Source: Flavobacteriaceae bacterium (lineage in GTDB: Bacteria; Bacteroidota; Bacteroidia; Flavobacteriales; Flavobacteriaceae). Taken from it: a stretch of DNA of 64,000 nt. Below, piece by piece: positions 8,567-20,130 of this stretch. The notes below the pieces were generated by a model. It was not told the origin of the DNA. It was given only the letters and a program-made list of their open reading frames with translations, and ran no database searches. Where the stretch lies: assembly GCA_017857815.1 (NCBI GenBank), contig JAFMCL010000014.1:1-64000 (forward strand). The letters run 5' to 3'. Position 1 is the first letter of the stretch. The number at the start of each line of letters is the position of its first letter. Both the position numbers and the translations under genes were made by a program.

Positions 8567-11500
8567 ATGAAATACAGGAGATCAAATCCCCTTTTATCCT
8601 TGACTTTGCTGCTGTTTGTTTTCACTCAGCAAACTGCCCTCGCTCAGATCTTTGGCTCCGAATTGTTGGAACAGCGTGCAACTGCATTGTATTATCAGGG
8701 TGCTTATCCCAATGTCAGTCAAGCCATCGCAACCTATTGTGATTTTAACACCACTGAAGCCGACTGGGAACGCATTGATTATTTTAATTTAGTAACGGCT
8801 TTGCGGCTCAACAGCCCCGGTGCGGTTAAGGCCATTTCTAGCTTTACTTTGGAATATCTAACCAATCCACTGATTAAGACTGTCTATCTTGATTTGGCAA
8901 ATTTTTATTTCAACAATGAAAGATATTCTTACGCTTATAAGTGGTTTTTAAAAGTCAAAGAAGCAGACGTTCCAGTTAAATCTCGACCACAGTTTTATTT
9001 TAATAAGGGATATACTCTTTTTTCTAAAAAACAATACAAGGGAGCCAAGTCTCTACTTGAAAAAGTTGTTAAAAATCCAAAATTCGAATCAGACGCTCAC
9101 TATTACTTGGGTCACATTGCCTATCAATTAGAAGATTATGAAGGAGCATCGAGTTCTTTTACTCGTGTTTCTAAAAAAGATCAACAAGACGATTTGGGTT
9201 ATTTTCAGGTGGAAATGAATTTTAAATTAGGTCGATTTAAAAAGGCATTAGAACTTGGGAAAGTTGAAATTGAAAAAGCAGCGGGTGAGACTTTGTCACA
9301 GCTTTCGAAAATATTAGGAGAAAGTCATTTTAACTTAGAACAATACGAAGCCGCTCTCGGTTATCTCAAAAACTATAAGGGAAGAAATGGCAAATGGAAT
9401 CATGTGGATTACTTCCAGTTGGGTTATACATATTATAAAACAAATGATTACACCAATGCAATTGATCAGTTCAATAAAATTATTGTTAAAAAAGATGCTC
9501 TTTCTCAAAATGCTTACTACTATCTGGCGGAATGTTATCTGATGAACGAAAGTAAATCGGCTGCTTTAAACGCCTATAAGAGTGCTTCGAGCATGAAGTA
9601 TAACCCCAAAATCAGTCAGGCTGCGTTATTGAATTATGCTCGCTTGAGTTATGAAATTGGAAATCCCTATGAACAAGTTCCTACCGTAATCATTCGTTTT
9701 CTTGAAAGCTATCCCGATGCGGAGGAAAAAGAAGAAATGACTGCATTGTTATTGGACTCCTATACCAATAGTGGCAACTATGACAGCGTGATAAATTTAC
9801 TTGAATCAAGAGGAGGAGACTATAAAGACGATACTTTGTTGCAACGTGTTTACTTTTTAAAGGGAAGTCAGCTGTTTCATGCTGGAGATTATCAAGAAGC
9901 AAAAAACCTGTTTGATAAATCTATTAAAAAATCAAAAGACAATTTCCTCACCGCACAATCAGTTTTTTGGAAAGCACAATCAAATTTTGAGTTAAATCGC
10001 TATGAAGAGGCCCTTGATGGTTATTTTGAGTTTAAAAACAACCCTGCTTCAAAATCACTTTTAACCCCCTTACTTTTTCATTATCATTTGGGGTACACCT
10101 ATTTTAAACTGGAAGATTACACAGCCGCCATAAAAGCCTTCGAATCAGTTGTTAAAGAAGAAGAGTCGATGCTGCCGAGTTTGGTCAGAGACACTTATCT
10201 TCGATTGGGAGATTGTAATTTTGCCCAAAGCAGTTATTGGCCTGCCATGGAGTATTACAACAAGAGCATCCGCATTTCACCTGCACAATCTGACTATGCG
10301 TTTTATCAAAAAGCCATCAGTTATGGTTTTGTTGATCGCAATGATAAGAAAATTGAAACCCTAAAAGAGTTGATTTTAAAACACAAAAAATCTCCTTATT
10401 TGGATGATGCTTATTTTGAATTAAGTAATGCTTATGCTGTTGCCGGTTCTTTTGACACTGCCATAAAAACATATGATCAGCTGGTGGAACGATTTAGGAA
10501 AAGTCCTTATGTTTCTCGGTCAATTCTAAACAAAGGATTAATTCTCTACAATCAAGAAAAATTAAGAAAAGCAGAGGCCGTACTTAAAGCGCTAGTGATA
10601 AGATACTCGAATAACTCAGTTTCACACCAGGCTCTGAAAACCTTAAAGGAAATTGCAGTCGATCTTGACGATGTCCCGGCTTTTACTGTTTGGATTAAAG
10701 GATTAAGTTTTAAGGCGTTTACGGACAATGAACTTGAGAAAACTGCATTTGATGCTGCCGAAAATCAATTTTTATCTGATAAAAAGAAACAATCCGAAAA
10801 ATCATTCCTTTCCTATCTTGCTTCTTATCCCGAAGGGCAAAATGCTTTGACCACTCGGTTTTATTTGGCTGAAATCTATTTTGAAAAAAAAGACTGGACG
10901 AATGCATTAAAATATTATAGTGAAATTATTGATTTTGAACTGAATGAGTTTAGCGAAAAGGCATTGGTTCGAGCCACTCAAATATTTGTAAATAAAGAAC
11001 AACAAGAAAAAGCGATTCCACTTTGGGAGCAATTGGATAAAGTAGCTTTACATGAAGAAAACAAGCGTTATGCTCAGTTTAACTTGATGAAAACTTATTA
11101 TGGACAAGGCTCTTACGATCAGGCGATTTTGTTGGCTGAAAACATATTAGCATTTGATAATTTGGATGCAAAGGTTAAATGGGATGCGCAGGAAATCATA
11201 GCGCATGGAGCGCTTAAAATTGGCGACTCGCTTAAGGCGCAGGCTTCTTTTTCTATTTTGGAAAAGGCTCCAATTGATGCTCTTGCAGCAGAGGCCTATC
11301 ACTATCGCGCCCAATTGAGTCATCAGAAGAAAGCATATGTTGAGTCGAACGAAATCATTGCAGCCCTATCAAAGAAATTTAGTGGACAACCTTTTTGGGC
11401 TGCCAAAAGTCTTCTCTTGATGGCAAAGAACTTTTATGAGTTAGGGGATGCTTTTCAAGCAACTTTTATCTTAGAATCGATGATTTCGAACTACACACAG

Positions 11501-11611
11501 TTTCAAGATTTAAATGACGAAGGCAAGCAGCTTTTAAATAAAATTAAACAACAACAGGCTGAAAAAAATGCAAGTCTCACCGACCAAAATACCAAAGATG
11601 AAAATCAATAG
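8567..11611 (+). CDS. Periplasmic tetratricopeptide-repeat protein
   Basis: This 1014-aa exported protein consists almost wholly of TPR-like helical hairpins. The signal peptide ends QQTALAQ at about residue 27. Repeats with the TPR pattern recur throughout, for example YYLGHIAYQLEDYEGA, FQLGYTYYKTNDYTNAI, YYLAECYLMNESKSAA, YHLGYTYFKLEDYTAAI and RFYLAEIYFEKKDWTNAL, at roughly 34-residue spacing. Such superhelices are protein-docking scaffolds. The gene overlaps the next one, an outer-membrane barrel, by 14 bases, so the two are probably co-expressed and may interact. A TAAATTTG box ends only 4 bases before the start codon, so the mRNA may be nearly leaderless if that box is used. Exact function unknown. 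Confidence 0.85.
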   Translation: MKYRRSNPLLSLTLLLFVFTQQTALAQIFGSELLEQRATALYYQGAYPNVSQAIATYCDFNTTEADWERIDYFNLVTALRLNSPGAVKAISSFTLEYLTNPLIKTVYLDLANFYFNNERYSYAYKWFLKVKEADVPVKSRPQFYFNKGYTLFSKKQYKGAKSLLEKVVKNPKFESDAHYYLGHIAYQLEDYEGASSSFTRVSKKDQQDDLGYFQVEMNFKLGRFKKALELGKVEIEKAAGETLSQLSKILGESHFNLEQYEAALGYLKNYKGRNGKWNHVDYFQLGYTYYKTNDYTNAIDQFNKIIVKKDALSQNAYYYLAECYLMNESKSAALNAYKSASSMKYNPKISQAALLNYARLSYEIGNPYEQVPTVIIRFLESYPDAEEKEEMTALLLDSYTNSGNYDSVINLLESRGGDYKDDTLLQRVYFLKGSQLFHAGDYQEAKNLFDKSIKKSKDNFLTAQSVFWKAQSNFELNRYEEALDGYFEFKNNPASKSLLTPLLFHYHLGYTYFKLEDYTAAIKAFESVVKEEESMLPSLVRDTYLRLGDCNFAQSSYWPAMEYYNKSIRISPAQSDYAFYQKAISYGFVDRNDKKIETLKELILKHKKSPYLDDAYFELSNAYAVAGSFDTAIKTYDQLVERFRKSPYVSRSILNKGLILYNQEKLRKAEAVLKALVIRYSNNSVSHQALKTLKEIAVDLDDVPAFTVWIKGLSFKAFTDNELEKTAFDAAENQFLSDKKKQSEKSFLSYLASYPEGQNALTTRFYLAEIYFEKKDWTNALKYYSEIIDFELNEFSEKALVRATQIFVNKEQQEKAIPLWEQLDKVALHEENKRYAQFNLMKTYYGQGSYDQAILLAENILAFDNLDAKVKWDAQEIIAHGALKIGDSLKAQASFSILEKAPIDALAAEAYHYRAQLSHQKKAYVESNEIIAALSKKFSGQPFWAAKSLLLMAKNFYELGDAFQATFILESMISNYTQFQDLNDEGKQLLNKIKQQQAEKNASLTDQNTKDENQ

Positions 11612-13352
11612 TATTTATATAAAATTGTTTTTTGGATTGATGCTTCCTCTTTTGGGGTGGTCACAAGGGGAGGAGAAAGATAATTTGGGTACCCAACAAG
11701 TAACGGTTACCAAATCCTACAGTCCAAGTCTTTCAAATGTTTTTAAGATAAGATCCAAGCCAGAACTCAATGATTCATTATCAAAGAAAAAGCTGGGAGT
11801 GAATTACACCTTTTTGTCCGTACCGGTGATCTCCACCTTTATACCCAACAAAGCTTCACCGCTGAAGCTTCAAAAACAAGAAGCAACATTCTTTTATAAC
11901 AGTTATGTTTCAGGTGGTCTTGGCAACAAGTCAAGTCTTTTGCTTGACGCAGCAATAATGTTGCCCCTAGACAGGAGTCAAGGTTTAGGCTTTGATTTTA
12001 GACGTTCTGCAATCTCTGGAGTCGAAGGAACACTTTTGCCAAGTGACCAAAGCAGAACAACCTTGAACTTGCTTCATCAATACAAAACTAAAAGTCTAGA
12101 TGTGAATTCAGATTTTAGATTTGACCGTCAAAATCATAATTTTTACGGTATTTCGGAGGGAGATCGAACCAATTTTGATAGTTCAGCTACAGACAATATA
12201 GACTCAAAGCAGCAACTCAACTATTTGTCCATTCGCTCAAAATGGCAATGGTATGACAGTCCTTTCAGTAAATTGTACTTTAATACCAGTATAACAACAG
12301 ACTATTTTGACACGACTGAAAATATATTAAAGATTAACACTCAGATGCGATTTCCGTTATTTGGAAAGTACCTTGAGGTCACCCCAGGATTTCAGTTGGT
12401 GAACACTGATTTTAAAACAGCCTACTATTCTGACGCATCTTTGTCTTTTCAAGAAGGTTTGACAGATTTAGAATTACAGCTTTTAAATATTGGTAAAAAA
12501 TTTAAATTTAGAGTTGGGGCGCATGCTTTCTATGTCTTAGGGAATGACAGTGAGAAGTCGGCAGTATTTGTCTATCCGAAATTCCAACTTTCCTACAGCT
12601 CTAATTCTCAAAATATAATCCCTTTTATAAATTATCAAGGACATTATGATTTAAATAGTTTCACTTCATTTTCTTTGCAAAACCCTTATGTATCTCCCAC
12701 CCTTAGGTTGGAGTCAACAGAGGTTTTACACGAAGGAAAAATTGGGTTTAATGCTACGCCTGGTTCTGGTTTAAGGTTTCGTTTTGCAGCAGTATATAGT
12801 AAATCAAATAGACACCCTTTGTTTAAAAGATTGCCTTTCGATCTAAAATCTAGCGAAGTTCCCTTTCGTTTGGCAAATACTTATGGAGTCGTCTATGATG
12901 AGATTGAAAAAAAAGGACTAGAAACCAGCATTAGCTTAAGGTTTAATGAAAATAATAAGTTGACTTTAGAAACCCGCTATTCGGACTATCAAAGTGCTGA
13001 AGAGAAACATGCTTGGAACCTTCCCTCTATAGAGATTGACTTAAAAGGAAATTTTCGTTTTGGGCAAAAGCTTTTTGTACAATTTATTGGAAATTACATT
13101 GGGAAAAGAGAGGTCGCGGCCTGGGATGTTTTTTTAAATCAACCTCTTGAAGATGCCTTGGAAAAGACAGCAATACTCTCGGGTGTTTTTAGTCTTTCTT
13201 CAAATGTCACTTATAAGTTGAATTCAAGCTGGGATATTTTTTATGAAGCTAAAGTTAGGCTAGGAAAAGAAACCGCTAGGTGGGCACATTATGAAAATCA
13301 CAATCAACTTCATCTTGCAGGGATCCGCTATAAATTTGATCTTAATTTATAA
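11598..13352 (+). CDS. Outer-membrane beta-barrel protein partnered with the TPR protein
   Basis: This 584-aa exported protein starts at MKINSIYIK, chosen because a clean signal peptide (LLGWSQG) follows. The mature part opens with QQVTVTKSYSPSLSNVF, resembling a TonB-box/plug start. It then consists of alternating polar and aromatic strands typical of a barrel (LYFNTSITTDYFDT, LFVQFIGNYIGKREV) and ends in the strand LAGIRYKFDLNL with a terminal hydrophobic residue. It resembles the short TonB-dependent-receptor-like barrels that follow a large TPR gene in Bacteroidota, without an obvious full plug. The start lies inside the end of the TPR gene, arguing for translational coupling. Function unknown. 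Confidence 0.8.
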   Translation: MKINSIYIKLFFGLMLPLLGWSQGEEKDNLGTQQVTVTKSYSPSLSNVFKIRSKPELNDSLSKKKLGVNYTFLSVPVISTFIPNKASPLKLQKQEATFFYNSYVSGGLGNKSSLLLDAAIMLPLDRSQGLGFDFRRSAISGVEGTLLPSDQSRTTLNLLHQYKTKSLDVNSDFRFDRQNHNFYGISEGDRTNFDSSATDNIDSKQQLNYLSIRSKWQWYDSPFSKLYFNTSITTDYFDTTENILKINTQMRFPLFGKYLEVTPGFQLVNTDFKTAYYSDASLSFQEGLTDLELQLLNIGKKFKFRVGAHAFYVLGNDSEKSAVFVYPKFQLSYSSNSQNIIPFINYQGHYDLNSFTSFSLQNPYVSPTLRLESTEVLHEGKIGFNATPGSGLRFRFAAVYSKSNRHPLFKRLPFDLKSSEVPFRLANTYGVVYDEIEKKGLETSISLRFNENNKLTLETRYSDYQSAEEKHAWNLPSIEIDLKGNFRFGQKLFVQFIGNYIGKREVAAWDVFLNQPLEDALEKTAILSGVFSLSSNVTYKLNSSWDIFYEAKVRLGKETARWAHYENHNQLHLAGIRYKFDLNL

Positions 13353-13395
13353 GCCACAGAGTCTTTTTATAATCTACTAGTGAAAATATTTCGAT

Positions 13396-13425
13396 AGTAC
13401 CAGTTTTTGATCTATTTTTGGTACT
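13396..13425. repeat. 7-bp inverted repeat upstream of the amidohydrolase gene
   Basis: AGTACCA (13396-13402) and TGGTACT (13419-13425) form an inverted repeat around a T-rich centre. The right arm overlaps a TATTTTTG box (13413-13420) that could be the -7 promoter element of the amidohydrolase gene. It could be an operator or a weak terminator for the barrel gene. Confidence 0.4.
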
Positions 13426-13440
13426 TATATTAAATTATTA

Positions 13441-15063
13441 ATGAAAAAGATATCCTTAATTCCTTTTGCGTTTTTATTTATTTTAGGTTGCGTCGAAAAA
13501 GTTGATTTAATTGTTCACAACGCCAACGTTTACACAATTAATGCTGATTTCGATATAGTAACAGCCTTTGTTGTTAACGATGGAAAATTTATTGCAGTCG
13601 GAGGAGAGGAGTTAATGGATAAATACACTCCTCGCAGTGTTGTTGACGCTCAAGGTTTATCTATTTTCCCTGGTTTGATAGACGCTCACGCCCATGCTTT
13701 TGACTTAGGGCTCGATTTGCTCAAAGCAGATCTTAAAGGAACTAAGAGTTTTGATGAAGTTATCCAAAGATTAATCAAACACAGAAATACATACAATAGT
13801 GAGCTGATTTTTGGAGCAGGCTGGGATCAAAATAATTGGGAAAACAATCAATACCCAGAGATAGCAAAACTAGATGCCTTGTTTCCGAATACTCCAGTAA
13901 TTTTAAAGCGGATCGATGGACATGCCTTTTTTGTCAATCAATTTGCGTTGGATAAGGCAGGGATTTCTGCTGACAGCAAAGTCAATGGGGGAAAAGTTGT
14001 CTTGACTGAAGGTAAGCCCTCAGGACTTCTCATAGATAACGCAATGCAGCTGGTAGAAAAAATAATTCCGAAACCTACTCAAGAAGAAAAAATTAAAGCA
14101 TTAATTGACGCACAGACTCTGTGTTTTGAAAAAGGGCTCACCACAATCGATGAAGCTGGAATATCAAAAGAAGATGTTTTTTTAATTGACAGTCTTCAAA
14201 AAGCTGGAGTAATCAAGCTTCGCTTTTATGCAATGCTTGAAAACGAAAAACAGACTTTAGACTATTTCTTAAAGTTAGGAACTTTAAAAACCGAAAATCT
14301 AAACGTTAGATCTGTTAAGGTTTATGTTGACGGTGCTCTGGGATCAAGGGGAGCTGCGTTAAAAGAAAATTATTCTGACGATTCTAATAATAAAGGAGTA
14401 ATGCTCATTTCTTCTGATTCGCTCAACCGATTGGCGCTAATGCTTTCAAAAAAATCCTTTCAACTCAATGCTCATGCGATTGGTGATGCTGCAAATCACG
14501 CAGTCCTAACCGCCTTCGGAACAGCTTTAAAGGACATTGAAGATCCCCGGTGGAGAATAGAGCATGCTCAGGTGCTTTCAAAAGAAGATTTTTCTAAATT
14601 GAATGATAAAATAATTCCTTCCGTACAACCCACCCATGCGACTAGTGATATGGAATGGGCTAAGGATCGTCTTGGCTCAAGCCGAATGGAAGGTGCATAT
14701 GCATACAAAGACCTTCTTGATTGGTCGGGGAAATTGGCACTTGGCACTGACTTTCCTGTCGAAGAAGTAAATCCGTTCATGACTTTTTATAGCGCCGTAG
14801 CAAGAAAGACTCCACAATCAAACGATAAAGGTTTTCAAATGGAAAATGCTTTGACACGCTATGAAGCAATCAAAGGAATGACCATTTGGGGGGCTTATGC
14901 AAACTTTGAGGAAAATGAAAAAGGAAGTATTGAGCCAGGAAAACTTGCTGATTTTATTATTCTTGATAAAGACATTATGAGCGTAGATATTGACCAAGTG
15001 CTCGAAACCAATATCGTTGCCACCATCCTAAACGGAAATATCGTCTTCAGTAATCGTTTCTAA
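13441..15063 (+). CDS. Amidohydrolase-family lipoprotein (YtcJ-like)
   Basis: This is a metal-dependent amidohydrolase of the amidohydrolase-3 (YtcJ/exoenzyme-regulatory AepA-like) group, probably anchored in the envelope. The 540-aa protein has a lipobox FILGC (Cys17). VDLIVHNANVYTIN starts the composite beta-sandwich, and FPGLIDAHAHA (about residue 79) carries the HxH metal pair. Further family blocks are VYVDGALGSRGAAL, LNAHAIGDAANH, WRIEHAQVLS and LALGTDFPVE with the catalytic Asp. The C-terminal GSIEPGKLADFIILDKD closes the sandwich. Members act on diverse amides or nitrogen heterocycles, so the substrate cannot be named. It stands alone with 180 bases to the next gene. Confidence 0.88.
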   Translation: MKKISLIPFAFLFILGCVEKVDLIVHNANVYTINADFDIVTAFVVNDGKFIAVGGEELMDKYTPRSVVDAQGLSIFPGLIDAHAHAFDLGLDLLKADLKGTKSFDEVIQRLIKHRNTYNSELIFGAGWDQNNWENNQYPEIAKLDALFPNTPVILKRIDGHAFFVNQFALDKAGISADSKVNGGKVVLTEGKPSGLLIDNAMQLVEKIIPKPTQEEKIKALIDAQTLCFEKGLTTIDEAGISKEDVFLIDSLQKAGVIKLRFYAMLENEKQTLDYFLKLGTLKTENLNVRSVKVYVDGALGSRGAALKENYSDDSNNKGVMLISSDSLNRLALMLSKKSFQLNAHAIGDAANHAVLTAFGTALKDIEDPRWRIEHAQVLSKEDFSKLNDKIIPSVQPTHATSDMEWAKDRLGSSRMEGAYAYKDLLDWSGKLALGTDFPVEEVNPFMTFYSAVARKTPQSNDKGFQMENALTRYEAIKGMTIWGAYANFEENEKGSIEPGKLADFIILDKDIMSVDIDQVLETNIVATILNGNIVFSNRF

Positions 15064-15125
15064 TATTTTCACTCCATCTTAATTAATATACTTTAGAGTT
15101 GAAACTTTAAAGGGTCGATTTGTTT

Positions 15126-15162
15126 CGTATTTTTTATTTAATTAATAAAAAACGTATTTTTT
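15126..15162. repeat. Direct repeat CGTATTTTTT upstream of asnB
   Basis: CGTATTTTTT occurs at 15126-15135 and again at 15153-15162, 27 bases apart, each followed by a (T)TTAATTA-like tail. It lies about 80-120 bases before the asnB start and upstream of a TAATTTTG box (15218-15225). It might be a paired regulator site, though the AT-rich background makes chance plausible. Confidence 0.35.
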
Positions 15163-15217
15163 GTTAATTATTTAAACTGAATTAAACTATTGAGTATAGT
15201 TTTTTAAAATAAAAACA

Positions 15218-15225
15218 TAATTTTG
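15218..15225 (+). promoter_or_regulatory. Possible -7 promoter element of asnB
   Basis: TAATTTTG matches the Bacteroidota -7 consensus TAnnTTTG, 19 bases before the asnB start codon. No -33 TTG is seen at the expected spacing. Confidence 0.4.
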
Positions 15226-15244
15226 CTTTAAATATTAAAAAAAC

Positions 15245-16915
15245 ATGTGTGGAATTGTATGCGCTTTTGATTTGAAGCAAGACTCAGAATCTTTAAGACC
15301 TCAAATTTTAGAAATGTCCAAAAAAATCAGGCATCGTGGTCCGGATTGGAGCGGAATTTACAGCAGTGATAATGCTATAATGGGGCATGAGCGATTGGCA
15401 ATTGTTGACCCTACATCGGGAAAGCAGCCACTATTGAACGAAGAGGAGACATTAGTGTTGGCTGCCAATGGCGAAATATACAACCACCTAGAATTGCGCA
15501 AGCAGTTTAAAGACAAATATAACTTCAGAACAGATTCTGACTGTGAAATAATCCTTGCATTATATCAAGAAAAAGGAGTTGATTTTGTAGACGATTTAAA
15601 TGGAATTTTTGCTTTTGCGATTTATGACAACAAAAAAGATGAATATTTTATTGCCCGTGACCACATGGGAATTATACCCCTTTATATGGGTTGGGACATT
15701 AATGGAACATTTTATGTGGCTTCTGAATTAAAAGCTCTTGAGGGCGTTTGTTCTAAAATTGAATTATTTCCTCCCGGACACTACTGGCACAGTTCAGACC
15801 CTGTCCCTGTGAAGTGGTATGATCGAGAATGGAGAGAATTTGAAAATGTAAAAGACAATCCAACTTCTATCGAGGAGCTTCACGATGCACTTTCAGATGC
15901 CGTTCACCGTCAGCTCATGTGCGATGTACCTTATGGTGTTTTGTTGTCTGGCGGATTGGATTCTTCCGTTACCTCTGCATTGGCTAAAAAATTTGCCTCC
16001 AAGCGAATAGAGTCTGATGACACCCAGTCGGCATGGTGGCCACAATTGCACTCTTTCTCAGTTGGCCTAGAAGGTTCTCCTGATTTGGAAGCAGCAAGAA
16101 AAGTTTCTGAACACATCGGTTCCATTCACCATGAAGTGAAATTTACGATTCAAGAAGGTCTCGATGCAATCAGAGATGTGGTTTATCACCTCGAAACTTA
16201 CGACATAACAACAATTCGTGCCTCCACGCCAATGTTTTTGATGGCTCGAACTATCAAATCTTTAGGGATTAAAATGGTATTATCCGGAGAAGGTGCTGAC
16301 GAATTGTTCGGGGGCTATCTCTATTTTCACAAAGCACCTTCTGCTGAGGAATTCCATAAGGAGACGGTTAGAAAGCTTGACAAGCTCCACCAATACGATT
16401 GTTTGAGAGCAAATAAATCTTTGGCAGCTTGGGGTATTGAGGGGCGTGTTCCTTTCTTAGACAAAGAATTTATCGATGTCGCTATGCGAATCAATCCAAA
16501 AGACAAACTGATCAACTCAGAACGTATGGAAAAATGGGTTGTCAGAAAAGCTTTTGAAGATTATCTTCCAGAGAGCGTTACTTGGCGTCAAAAAGAGCAG
16601 TTTTCTGATGGTGTTGGATACGACTGGATTGACACACTCAAGGAGGTGGTTGAAGCGGCGGTTACTGACGAGCAAATGGAGAATGCACATTTTAGGTACC
16701 CCTTACAAACACCTCAGAATAAAGAAGAATTTCATTACAGAACTATTTTTGAAGAGCACTTCCCGAGTGATGCTGCTGCAATGAGTGTGCCCTCGGTACC
16801 CTCTGTTGCTTGCAGCACCCCAATTGCACTGGAATGGGATGAAGCTTTTAAGAATCAAAATGATCCAAGTGGAAGGGCGATTGCCAAGGTTCATGATGAC
16901 GCTTATAAGAAATAA
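15245..16915 (+). CDS. asnB: Asparagine synthase B (glutamine-hydrolysing)
   Basis: AsnB makes asparagine from aspartate, glutamine and ATP via a beta-aspartyl-AMP intermediate. The 556-aa protein starts MCGIVCAF, so the N-terminal nucleophile Cys2 of the glutaminase domain is exposed after Met removal and this start must be correct. RHRGPDWSG and AANGEIYNH belong to the glutaminase site. The synthetase half has the PP-loop SGGLDSSVTSALA (about residue 235) and the motif GEGADELFGGYLYF. Length and motifs fit AsnB of the E. coli type. It is monocistronic, with a TAATTTTG box upstream and gyrB 154 bases downstream. Confidence 0.97.
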   Translation: MCGIVCAFDLKQDSESLRPQILEMSKKIRHRGPDWSGIYSSDNAIMGHERLAIVDPTSGKQPLLNEEETLVLAANGEIYNHLELRKQFKDKYNFRTDSDCEIILALYQEKGVDFVDDLNGIFAFAIYDNKKDEYFIARDHMGIIPLYMGWDINGTFYVASELKALEGVCSKIELFPPGHYWHSSDPVPVKWYDREWREFENVKDNPTSIEELHDALSDAVHRQLMCDVPYGVLLSGGLDSSVTSALAKKFASKRIESDDTQSAWWPQLHSFSVGLEGSPDLEAARKVSEHIGSIHHEVKFTIQEGLDAIRDVVYHLETYDITTIRASTPMFLMARTIKSLGIKMVLSGEGADELFGGYLYFHKAPSAEEFHKETVRKLDKLHQYDCLRANKSLAAWGIEGRVPFLDKEFIDVAMRINPKDKLINSERMEKWVVRKAFEDYLPESVTWRQKEQFSDGVGYDWIDTLKEVVEAAVTDEQMENAHFRYPLQTPQNKEEFHYRTIFEEHFPSDAAAMSVPSVPSVACSTPIALEWDEAFKNQNDPSGRAIAKVHDDAYKK

Positions 16916-16973
16916 TTTTTATTTTTTAACAAGGATGTATTTAGGTTGATTTTCACACATTTTGTGTTAATAA

Positions 16974-19010
<2,037 letters not shown>

Positions 19011-19072
19011 TGGTTCTACTAAATTAATAATGACCCCATTTAATAATTTTTTAAAATTAAATTAACAATAGA

Positions 19073-20005
19073 ATGAAAGTAACCGTTGTAGGCGCTGGAA
19101 ATGTAGGCGCATCCTGTGCTGAATATATAGCAATTAAATCTATCGCCAGTGAAGTGGTACTGTTGGATATTAAAGAAGGTTTTGCTGAAGGCAAAGCTTT
19201 GGACCTAATGCAAACAGCCACGACTCTTGGCTTTAACTCAAGAATTATAGGAGTAACAAATGATTATGCAGCCACTGCTGCAAGTGATGTGGTTGTGATT
19301 ACCTCTGGAGTTCCTAGAAAACCAGGAATGACTCGAGAGGAGTTGATTGGAATCAATGCTGGAATTGTTCAGTCGGTTGCGGAAAGTATCTTAAAACATT
19401 CTCCAAAAGCAATAATTGTTGTGGTTTCAAATCCAATGGATACGATGACTTATTTGGCGCTTAAGGCCACAGGCTTGCCTAAAAATCAAATCATTGGAAT
19501 GGGTGGGGCTTTGGACAGTTCGCGTTTTAAAACTTATCTTTCACTTGCGCTTGACAAGCCTGCAAATGATATTCAAGGGATGGTAATCGGTGGTCATGGT
19601 GATACCACAATGATTCCATTGACAAGATTGGCAAGCTACAATGGTACGCCTGTTTCTCAACATTTGTCATCTGAAGCATTAGACAAAGTAGCTGCTGCCA
19701 CCATGGTTGGTGGGGCAACCTTAACAAAACTTTTAGGAACCTCTGCATGGTATGCGCCTGGAGCTTCTGTCTCTTATTTGGTTGACAGTATTGTGAATGA
19801 TTTGAATCGAATGATTCCTTGTTCTGTTTTTTTAGATGGAGAATATGGCCAAAAAGATATTTGTATTGGTGTTCCATGTATCATCGGTAAAAATGGATTG
19901 GAAAGTATCATTGATGTAAAGCTCAACGACCAAGAGAAAGAGAAATTTACTCAAAGTGCTGCTGCAGTAAGAAACATGAATGAAGCACTAAAAGAGATAC
20001 TTTAA
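19073..20005 (+). CDS. mdh: Malate dehydrogenase (NAD, LDH-like)
   Basis: This TCA-cycle enzyme interconverts malate and oxaloacetate with NAD(H). The 310-aa protein opens with the Rossmann motif VVGAGNVGASCAEY and an NAD-selecting acidic residue in LLDIKEGFAEGKALD. Substrate-binding arginines appear in SGVPRKPGMTREEL, NAD contact in VVSNPMDTMTYLA, and the catalytic His in MVIGGHGDTTMIP. These are features of the lactate-dehydrogenase-like MDH family used by Bacteroidota. It follows gyrB by 62 bases without a visible terminator, so read-through is possible. Confidence 0.96.
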   Translation: MKVTVVGAGNVGASCAEYIAIKSIASEVVLLDIKEGFAEGKALDLMQTATTLGFNSRIIGVTNDYAATAASDVVVITSGVPRKPGMTREELIGINAGIVQSVAESILKHSPKAIIVVVSNPMDTMTYLALKATGLPKNQIIGMGGALDSSRFKTYLSLALDKPANDIQGMVIGGHGDTTMIPLTRLASYNGTPVSQHLSSEALDKVAAATMVGGATLTKLLGTSAWYAPGASVSYLVDSIVNDLNRMIPCSVFLDGEYGQKDICIGVPCIIGKNGLESIIDVKLNDQEKEKFTQSAAAVRNMNEALKEIL

Positions 20006-20021
20006 AATAACAAATCCTTAA

Positions 20022-20051
20022 TTTGCTTTTGACGGCGCGCTTCTAAATTTG
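20022..20051 (+). promoter_or_regulatory. Upstream promoter candidate of secDF
   Basis: TTTG (20022-20025), 18 bases, then TAAATTTG (20044-20051) fits the Bacteroidota promoter pattern. It lies upstream of a second, better-spaced candidate, suggesting tandem promoters for secDF. Confidence 0.5.
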
Positions 20052-20069
20052 TTTAATAACTCATATAAG

Positions 20070-20100
20070 TTGCTAAATACTCGGCTAAACTTTATATTTG
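20070..20100 (+). promoter_or_regulatory. Proximal promoter of secDF
   Basis: TTG (20070-20072), 20 bases, then TATATTTG (20093-20100) matches the vegetative consensus closely. The start codon follows 30 bases later. Confidence 0.65.
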
Positions 20101-20130
20101 CTCGCTTAATTTAGCATAAAAAAAATAAAA

